This document shows positions 56,290-64,000 of a stretch of 64,000 nt of DNA, piece by piece (the stretch's first letter is position 1; the number at the start of each line of letters is the position of its first letter). A model generated the notes under the pieces. It searched no databases. It was not told the DNA's origin and saw only the letters and a program-made list of their open reading frames with translations. Location: positions 1 to 64,000 of the forward strand of contig JABYQR010000204.1 of the NCBI GenBank assembly GCA_022592445.1, given 5' to 3'. This stretch comes from Cytidiella melzeri. Lineage: Eukaryota; Basidiomycota; Agaricomycetes; Polyporales; Irpicaceae. Position numbers and translations under genes: made by a program.

Positions 56290-57642
56290 CTTAAACGCTG
56301 TCAGGCCACCGACGACTGGAAGGTACGTCTATATAATCGTCTGACCGCACCAAGAATTTGGCTGATATATTAGAGACCATACTCACTATTTTCGGAGACC
56401 AAGACGAGCATGTAAGCAAAGATGACGATAATTGAAGCTTCTTGGTAAGATGGCAGCTGTGTAGGGCCCATTTTCTGGGCATCCATCTGTACAAGGGACA
56501 ACATTAATGACATGAAGATCATGAGAATAGTGGAAGGTACTGACAGGATAGCGACTTGATTTCAAGCTCTACATAATGCAACCCGATACGATGACAATCT
56601 AATGTGCCGGAGAACTTCCATCAGCGTTCATGCACATTCGAACCTGTATTTGTGCCGGGTGATATATAAAGATCCACCTGAATACTCCGACACTACGGCA
56701 AAGGGGGAACACGAAGGCATGTTTCAAGGAGAATCACACACGTATCGGTTTATCGCGAAGGGAATACCGACTCACCGACAAAAGGGTGCACAGGAAGATC
56801 TGCACCCAGCGCTTCCGCTGAAAATGGCATATGTGCGAATCACCATTATAACTGCGAACAAGACAAATTAGTACACTGGAAGTATTGTAGGATGCGAGGG
56901 AGAACGTATAAGCCACAGGCACGTTCGAATATGGGATCAGCGATCCGCAGTTAGCATTAAGGTTCTCGAGCAGGAAGAAACCGCAGCAGAGGGTGGAGAA
57001 GTAGATATATCAGTAAAGGACGATGATGAACGTACTTTCCGCGATGAAAACTCCGGAGACGATCAGCCCTAGAGGGTACGCAAACTGAATGTAAGACTTC
57101 TGCGGCACGACAAGACCACGGGATGAAAGGTAAATAGCGACATTACCCTTGCATGTGACAAGCGTGAAGTTCCGTAGACTGACCTGTGGATCCGGCGAAA
57201 AAAAGCTTTTTTAGCAACATCTCTTGACAAACGGCTACGGTACTCGCACATACCTCGGATGTTTGTCCTGTCGTTAAAGCTGCCGAGAGACGAGTAAAGT
57301 GTCCGTAGTACGAACTGGCGGAGAAGCAGGACACAGTCTACCGTGAAGAGACAACAACGTATCAATGAAAGGGGGATAGCGATTGAGGAAGAAGAGGATG
57401 GTTCCTATGTTCCATGATTGTGACCATACGAGAGAGACCTAGAAGCGCAATATGGGTTATCAAACGAGATTATGTAGCGGATCTTCCCCTACCTCATACA
57501 CAAATGTGCAAAGATAGTCGTAAGCCTGTGTTCGGTGACTGTTCAGTCTAGCGCTGGCACGCATGAAGAAATAACGTCGTGTACTGACGAGTAGCGTGGC
57601 AAAGGTAGGGTACGAAGAGCTATAAAACATATAAACAATCAC
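56290..57642 (-). CDS. DUF6533-type membrane protein, exon structure and integrity uncertain
   Basis: The minus strand gives, in order, SSYPTFATLL, AYDYLCTFVYE, VSLVWSQSWNIGTILFFLNR and YPPFIDTLLSLH across short introns, which is the DUF6533 core. KSYIQFAYPLGLIVSGVFIAE, MVIRTYAIFSGSAGC and SYQEASIIVIFAYMLVLVSEN follow, and TYLPVVGGLTAFKVIQH may be a later piece. The RTYAI motif sits where family members have LRTYAL. The start codon and several joints could not be fixed, so the gene may be intact or decayed. It lies between the aldehyde dehydrogenase and glycogen synthase genes. Confidence 0.5.
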
Positions 57643-58282
57643 AATACTATGCTTGTCGTGGACGTCAATTGCGCCGACAAGCTGACCTGCGATGGTGTCA
57701 ATGCGGAGTGGACCTTCAGGATGTTACGGTCCAGAGTCGTGGCATGGGATATGTCTTATGGAGCTCGCCCTGCACGGTGAGCAGCCGCAGCGTTATCGAG
57801 TGGTGGTCAAAAGTAAGACTTGACTAGCTGAATTCTAACCATGAAAATTCAATGGTACACTGCGGCTTATTTGCTGGTGCCAACAAACTCACCTCTCAAC
57901 AACATACCTGATGCGCGGGATGACGGTGAGACAGATGCACGTTGATGGCTTGACGTTCACCGGCAGTTATGGTGCAAGAAAACGACCTTTGCATTGAGAG
58001 AATGACACTGGCTGTGTGCTCGCCGTCAAGCACAGTGAGCTTGAGCTTTCGCCATCGAGAAAAACCGTGACAGTCAATCGTCACAGCGACGATGTCACAG
58101 GGTTGAACGTGCGGGATATCCACGTGATGTGACGTCACGCACCTAGGGTTCGAGTGCATCCACCTAGAATTTGGCAGAAAACGACTTTCTCTTAAGCCAC
58201 GAGTCGCCCGCTTTCTCTTCTTCTGCACTCCCCATCTACGAGCTCACCGTCTACTGCTCGTCTCTCCTCCTACAATTCAAGA
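57643..58282. other. Spacer and promoter region of glycogen synthase
   Basis: No supported gene. Ends in a pyrimidine-rich tract just upstream of the start codon. It carries the CRE and E-box-like sites described separately. Confidence 0.45.
58121..58137. promoter_or_regulatory. E-box (CACGTG) next to CRE (TGACGTCA) upstream of glycogen synthase
   Basis: CACGTG at 58121-58126 and the full palindrome TGACGTCA at 58130-58137, 146 bp before the start codon. CRE sites bind ATF/CREB-type bZIP factors and fungal glycogen genes often respond to cAMP/PKA and stress. The regulatory role here is inferred. Confidence 0.5.
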
Positions 58283-60821
58283 ATGGCGTCAGAACCAGCA
58301 GTCAAGCGCGATGTGCGGAACCCTCTTCTCTTCGAGTGTGCTTGGGAGGTCGCCAACAAGGTGGGCGGGATCTACACCGTCATCAAGACGAAGGTCCCCG
58401 TCACCGTGTCAGAGTATGGCGATAGATACTGTCTTATTGGCCCGCTCAGCTACAAGACTGCCCCCATGGAGGTTGAGGCTCAGGAACCCTCTGATCCTCA
58501 CCTCGCCGCTACCCTCGATGCTCTTCGCAGCGCAGGTGTCAAGTGTCTATACGGACGATGGCTCGTCGAGGGCGCGCCTCGAGTCCTACTCTTTGACACT
58601 GGCAGTCAGTACTCCCGTCTTGACGAGTGGAAAGGCGATCTCTGGAATCTTGCCGGCATTCCCACCCCACCCAACGATCATGAGACAAACGAGACGATCG
58701 TGTTCGGCTATATAGTTGCATGGTTTCTGGGGGAGGTAGAAACACTTACACCTTTCCTTCAATCAACCATTGATCGCTCTCTTATCTTTGACAGTACGTC
58801 TCGCGTCAGCTGACAACCGCGGTCATCGCCCACTTCCACGAGTGGCAGGCCGGTCTTGCCATCCCTCTCTGCCGCAAGCGTCATATCGACGTCACTACTG
58901 TCTTCACTACCCATGCTACCTTGCTTGGTCGATACCTCTGTGCAGGCAGCGTCGATTTCTATAACAACCTTCAGTACTTTGATGTCGATCACGAGGCGGG
59001 CAAGCGCGGGATTTACCACCGATACTGTGTTGAGCGTTCTTCGGCGCACTGTGCAGATGTCTTTACGACCGTCTCGCACATTACCGCGTATGAGTCTGAG
59101 CATCTCCTCAAGCGCAAACCTGATGGCGTGCTCCCGAACGGACTTAACGTCGTCAAATTCCAAGCCATGCACGAGTTCCAGAACCTGCATGCCGCCGCCA
59201 AAGCCAAAATACATGAGTTTGTTAGAGGTCATTTTTATGGGCATTTTGATTTCGACCTCGACAATACGCTTTATGTAAGCCTTATCAATGAAATTTCCGT
59301 GTGATGCTTACAGCACCGTAGATGTTCACCGCTGGCCGTTACGAGTATCGTAACAAGGGAGTGGATATGTTTATAGAGGGTCTCGCTCGTAAGTTGTTTA
59401 GATACCTTGTGTTTTTCATGCATATAATCGCCTTGCAGGTCTTAATTACCGCCTGAAGAAGTCTGGCTCAAACACAACCGTCGTTGCATTCATCATCATG
59501 CCTGCGCAAACTCAATCCTATACCATAGATGCGTTGAAAGGCCAAGCTGTGACTAAACAATTACGCGACACCGTAACAGAAATCCAGAACAAGATCGGGC
59601 AGCGACTTTTTGACCACGCTATGCGGTCCAACGGGTAGGTCACTCATTCTCGTATTGTATACTCATCTTATGAGTTTATAGCGAACACGGTACATTGCCG
59701 ACTCCAGCTGACCTCCTGTCAGATGAGGACAAGGTTCTTCTCAAGCGTCGTATCTTTGCTCTCAAGCGCAACCAGCTGCCGCCTGTGACGACGCACAACA
59801 TGGCAGATGATAACAGCGACCCGATCTTGAATCAGATTCGTCGTGTACAGCTCTTCAACCACTCGAGCGACCGCGTCAAACTTGTGTTCCACCCTGACTT
59901 TCTTAACTCCAACAACCCTATTCTGGGCATGGACTACGAGGAGTTCGTGCGTGGTTGTCATCTCGGTGTCTTCCCAAGTTATTACGAGCCATGGGGATAC
60001 ACCCCGGCGGAATGTACGGTCATGGGCATTCCATCGGTCACTACGAACCTGTCAGGATTTGGATGCTTCATGCAAGATCTCATCGAGCGCCCGCAGGACG
60101 AAGGTTGCTACATTATAGACCGTCGCAGCCAGTCGGTGGAGGAGTCTGTCAATCAGCTGACAGACCACATGTTCACCTTCGTGAACAAGACTCGCCGCCA
60201 GCGTATCAACCAACGGAACCGCGTTGAGCGGCTGAGCCCGCTTCTGGACTGGAAGAACCTGGGTATTGAGTACTCAAAGGCACGCCAGCTGGCTCTGAGG
60301 AGAGCGTATCCTGACGCGTTCTACGGTACCGCCGAAGGCGATGAGGAGGAGTTTGACTTCAGCGGCATGGAGAGAGTGATGCCAAACTCGGTACCTGCCA
60401 GTCCGCGCTACAGAATGTCGGGGATCGCGACTCCAGGCGATCTCGGCACGCTCACTGAGGAGGTTCGTGGCTGCTTTATCTTGCTGTGGGGAGTGGACTT
60501 ACGTCTATATAGATGCAGTCTTTGAGCACGAGCGACTATCGGGGAGGTTTCCCTTGGCCCTCATCAACTGAGGACGAAGAAGAGGGTTATCCCTTGTAAG
60601 ATTATTCTCGTATTCGCTGTGTTCTCGCTGAAATATCCCTCTATAGCCCTCTCGTTATGAAGGTCAGATCCCGCACCAGCTCGGTGTATTCAGGAGCCAG
60701 CACACCCGGTGGGGGCAAGTCGAACAGCTTGAGCGAGAGCGATTTGCGCAAGGCGGATGCTGCGCTCAGCCATGTGCACGATGACCAGGTAGAGACGAAC
60801 GGCATCAATGGGAAGCACTGA
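58283..60821 (+). CDS. GSY1: Glycogen (starch) synthase, GT3 family
   Basis: Seven exons (58283-58735, 58795-59274, 59322-59388, 59439-59634, 59682-60462, 60513-60595, 60647-60821) sum to 2235 nt and 744 residues, slightly longer than yeast Gsy. The UDP-glucose binding start is [20 protein letters not shown] with the KVGG loop. [55 protein letters not shown] and the catalytic double-Glu box [20 protein letters not shown] are all present. An Arg cluster ([14 protein letters not shown]) matches the glucose-6-phosphate regulatory helix. The C-terminus is Ser-rich ([21 protein letters not shown]), where the enzyme is switched off by phosphorylation. It extends alpha-1,4-glucan chains of glycogen in the cytosol. 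Confidence 0.95.
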
Positions 60822-62720
60822 GTGTGTCGATACTTATTGCGATGTTGGGGACGAATACTGTACAACAAATTTGAGCACGAGTAGCTCGTTTGAAAAGGAC
60901 GTTTGACCGAATGCCATCTTTTCTCCTCATCCCACTTGAGTGTTTGTCGCGCTCATCTCATCTGATTCATTTCCTGATTATGACACTTTTTTGTAGTGCA
61001 GTACTTGAACCTTCACAAGTCAGTATGACGTGAACTCTCATCACCAGTCGTGGAGGTGGTTTTTTGACAAACGCTTCTCAATAGTAGGATTACCAGTAAC
61101 TCTGGTATACTGTACTCGAGGTGCGTTGACTCTTGCAGATTTTCCAGAATAAGTCGCCCAGGCGTTACCACTACACAGTTCAACAACTTTCGAGTCACAG
61201 CTCGCGCCGACGCACTTTTCGAGGGCTGACATGTCGCCTGGTGTCATTTGAACTGCAGTCATCAAGGTCAACATTGTACGCAAAGCCATAGTCCAAGGGT
61301 GACGGTATGTTTTCATCAATGGGTACCGCTTTCCCCCCTACTCATGTAGCGTGCAATCTTAGACGTCTCCCGGACGTCGCTAGAGACTTTCGATGTTTAC
61401 TAGCTGGTTTCACGAGCTTGTACATCGCGGTGGCTCGTCGCTCGTGCCAATCAGTCGACTCATACGTACAGAACAGCATGTGTCTCCTCCATCGCATTCC
61501 GCCCTCGTAATACTCTCCAATTCGCAAGCTAGCTCTTTCAACCTCGATACACGTCCTCAGGAAGCCCGTTGTAGCACGTCCTTCAAGGCTAAGACGATGT
61601 CGCCAGTGAATGCGTAAGCGCGCCATTCGTTGCATCGTGGTCACATGGCATGTATATTGGTTTTTCTCCTTTGCCAACAGCCCTTCGACACCAAAAACGA
61701 TGCACACTACCGGCACGACCCACCAAGCAGCTGAAAGCATGTCTTTCAATATGCCGACATTCCTTCTCTTCCTGGGATCCGGAATTCCCTCATCCATGGG
61801 GTTTTCCCCGTCAGAGACTCTCCTTATACACTTACGACAACATCGTTTCTATACACTGTATCGAACGTCGCCGCCAACGTGACGAAATTTCTGAGCGCAG
61901 GTCGGTCGAGGATGGTCCCATGGCTTAACTCTCTGCTGGCATCCTCAGCGACGGTCGCCGCGCATACATTGCTTAAATCGCTCGTCGCCTCAATTCCTAA
62001 GGTCCAGTACAGAGCACTGACGTGGCCATTGATCTGAGGAGTTATGGTTGAACTCTTGCATACGGACAGCTTATATACGACTTCAATCTCATTTACAGGA
62101 TTCGCAAAAATATGGCTCTATTCTAGGAGCCACACGACTTCACCAACATCAAGCGCATGCGAGAGACGGACACTTTTCCGCCATATCCTGTCATCGTTCT
62201 CGTGACATGACTTCACCTCACCAGCATCTCCCGGTGGCTTCGCGCTAATCTCTGATCTTCACCTTCATCGTACTGGCGGCTTCTGTTGAGCTCTGGATCA
62301 TACCGTATGGAACGTTTTGGAGAAGACAGGACACGGTCGACTCTTTGACGACCATCCCCTGTCCGCGGTCGTCTGAATTGGGATGTTTTGACGATAGTGG
62401 GGCGGTGAGCGGTGTCCATCAGGTCGAGATGTGAGTTCAAAGTCGCATCCCCTGCTTACTACGGCTAAAAGGTAACACGACGCCATGTACCACTGTCCTG
62501 ATCCAAGGTTGGAGAACCACAACTTACTGGTGCTCTGTATGGTGGAGTTGAACTACTTGGACACGGCCGTGTTCGCCGCAGAAGACGTTCTCACAACTGT
62601 TACGACCAACAGACCCGTACGTTGAGCTACACCACCATCGCCAGAGCGCAAGCACATATAAGCCAGGGCCCTGCCTTGACGACCTTCACTCCTGCGCTTT
62701 CTCATACCCTCGCCACGGAC
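60822..62720. other. Intergenic stretch, no supported gene
   Basis: Short frames on both strands only. A minus-strand frame at 61041-61319 with Cys residues (KCVGASCDSKVVELC) could be a small secreted protein, but no clear signal peptide or splice partner was found. Confidence 0.35.
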
Positions 62721-64000
62721 ATGTCAAACTCCACTCAACAGGACGGTATTGATATACCCGCTCTCCAAGCTGGGTAATGTGTACTCACCAGTAGCTTCTA
62801 TCCTATTGCTGACAAAAGTCTTGCGAGTAGACAACTTGCTAGCTACATGGTTACCTCGGAAACAGGTGGGTGTTCGATCCGCCTTTGGCAGCATGGCATG
62901 GCAGCGTCGCTGACGGTCTAAGCTGAATACAGCGCTCTACTGCTTTGACTGGTTGGTGACGCTCGATCAGGAAGCAAAATACATTTGGGCCAAGAGGTGG
63001 ACACTCTCCACTTGGGTCTTCGCCATAAATCGTTACGCAAGTCTTCTCTATGCTATTTTATCGGTTGTGACACCACCGACTCTGAACGTGAGTATCACAC
63101 CTGCTGAGACAATTCATTCCGCATACTCATTGAATATCTTCACAGAGGTTGGTAATACCTTTCATGGCTCGACGCACAGTTAGTGACATTTTGAAGCTGT
63201 CGATCAGCGCTGCGAGTGACGCAGACATTGTTTCTGCTCCTGTCTGTCGTATCGGCGCGTAAGTTACTCCGATGACTGCTCGGACTTATGCTTGTTGAAA
63301 GCTGACTATTCATGGTGGTAGTGTTTTCAGGGTTACGGGTTTATGCACTGTCCAGCCGCAATATTTGGCTCTTTCTGGTGGTATTTTTCTTGAATATGGT
63401 TTCCTTTGCCGCGAATATGGTCAGTGCATATTATCCCCAAAACCATCAATATACGTGGCTCTTGCATTGACTACGTAAACCTTAGTTTCGCGCCATAACA
63501 AACATTGTGGAATTCATCGGGCCTGGAGTGTGCTCCTCACTGCTGAACACATCTGAAACCGTTGACCAAGGGTATGTAAGCTCCTCACACGCGATCATAG
63601 ATTAACATTCATTGTTTCCAGATGTAGGTTGAAGAACGTTCTATGCTCAACAGAATGTTCTGACAGAGCTTTCCGCAATAGTGTCATTTAGTACCCGCGG
63701 TTGTGTCATCCTCGCAGATGTCATCGTACTGGTGGTGACCTGGATCAAGGCAATTGGGGTCGTGCGGGCAGCTTCGCGGCTCGACTTGAAAGTTCCTCTG
63801 AGTGAGATTCTAATTCGGGACGGTAAGCTCGTTGTTATGTGCTTGCAGCTCAGACATGAACTCATGCCAGTGTCAATTCTAGGCACAATATTCTTCATGT
63901 AGGTGCCATGGCTGACCTTTTTTCACATGCACTGGACAAATTGATGTTGTGGTGTTGGACTAGAGCCCTACTCGGGATCAATATTTATGTACTGCTGGCC
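62721..64000 (+). CDS. DUF6533-domain seven-helix membrane protein, truncated by the window edge
   Basis: Start MSNSTQQDGIDIPALQ at 62721. Later exons give QLASYMVTSET, ALYCFDWLVTLDQEAKYIW, AKRWTLSTWVFAINRYASLL (the DUF6533 core), FSGLRVYALSSRNIWLFLVVF, FRAITNIVEFIGPGVC, CVILADVIVLVVTWIKAIG, LSEILIRDG and TIFFM. The order and spacing match the DUF6533 family and its usual seven helices. At least seven introns are needed. The reading is open to the window end except for introns, and the last helix and tail lie outside. It is the clean counterpart of the broken gene at 26640-27880 (shared RxCVILADVIV and IRDGTI motifs). Confidence 0.75.

Noticed and set aside
1..64000. CRISPR arrays, bacterial operons, tRNA and rRNA genes
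   Set aside because: No spaced identical repeats; the gene structure is eukaryotic; no tRNA cloverleaf or rRNA segment was recognised by eye on either strand.

Overview
The window is nuclear DNA of a filamentous basidiomycete, most likely an Agaricomycete. The evidence is the very short (about 50-60 nt) and numerous GT-AG introns, the fungal-specific DUF6533/DUF6534 membrane families, a Rua1-type zinc protein, a fungal Mis14 kinetochore protein, and a tyrosine-recombinase retrotransposon of the Ngaro/DIRS kind next to a chromodomain Ty3/Gypsy element. Gene models were built by hand from splice sites. Wherever all exons are listed, the spliced length is a whole number of codons.

Left part (1-34 kb): the tail of a non-LTR retrotransposon; a divergent casein kinase 1; a DUF6534 membrane gene (minus); a Rua1-like regulator; a Ngaro/DIRS-like element with ORF1, RT-RNase H (with an intron) and a tyrosine recombinase; a DUF6533 gene; an ACS-family MFS transporter; a second DUF6534 gene (plus); a broken DUF6533 copy (minus); and a PTC7-type PP2C phosphatase.

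Middle (34-46 kb), repeat island: a roughly 2.3 kb imperfect palindrome carrying two convergent copies of an unrecognised cysteine-containing ORF; a complete 7.63 kb Ty3/Gypsy element (759-bp LTRs, 5-bp target duplication, broken integrase region); and an older inverted LTR fragment of a related family.

Right part (46-64 kb), a housekeeping block: BAR-domain protein (minus) divergent from proteasome beta-2 PUP1; GAR1; MIS14 (minus) divergent from an aldehyde dehydrogenase; a DUF6533-type gene (minus); glycogen synthase; and a partial DUF6533 gene at the right edge. These genes serve separate cellular processes: protein turnover, snoRNP assembly, kinetochore, aldehyde oxidation and glycogen storage.

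The most unusual signals are the two DUF6534 paralogues, each in 19-20 exons with exons of 10, 12, 14 and 16 nt and 17 consecutive exons of identical length on opposite strands, and the palindrome with paired convergent ORFs. Six DUF6533/DUF6534 loci in 64 kb suggest a locally expanded set of possible serpentine sensors whose ligands are unknown.
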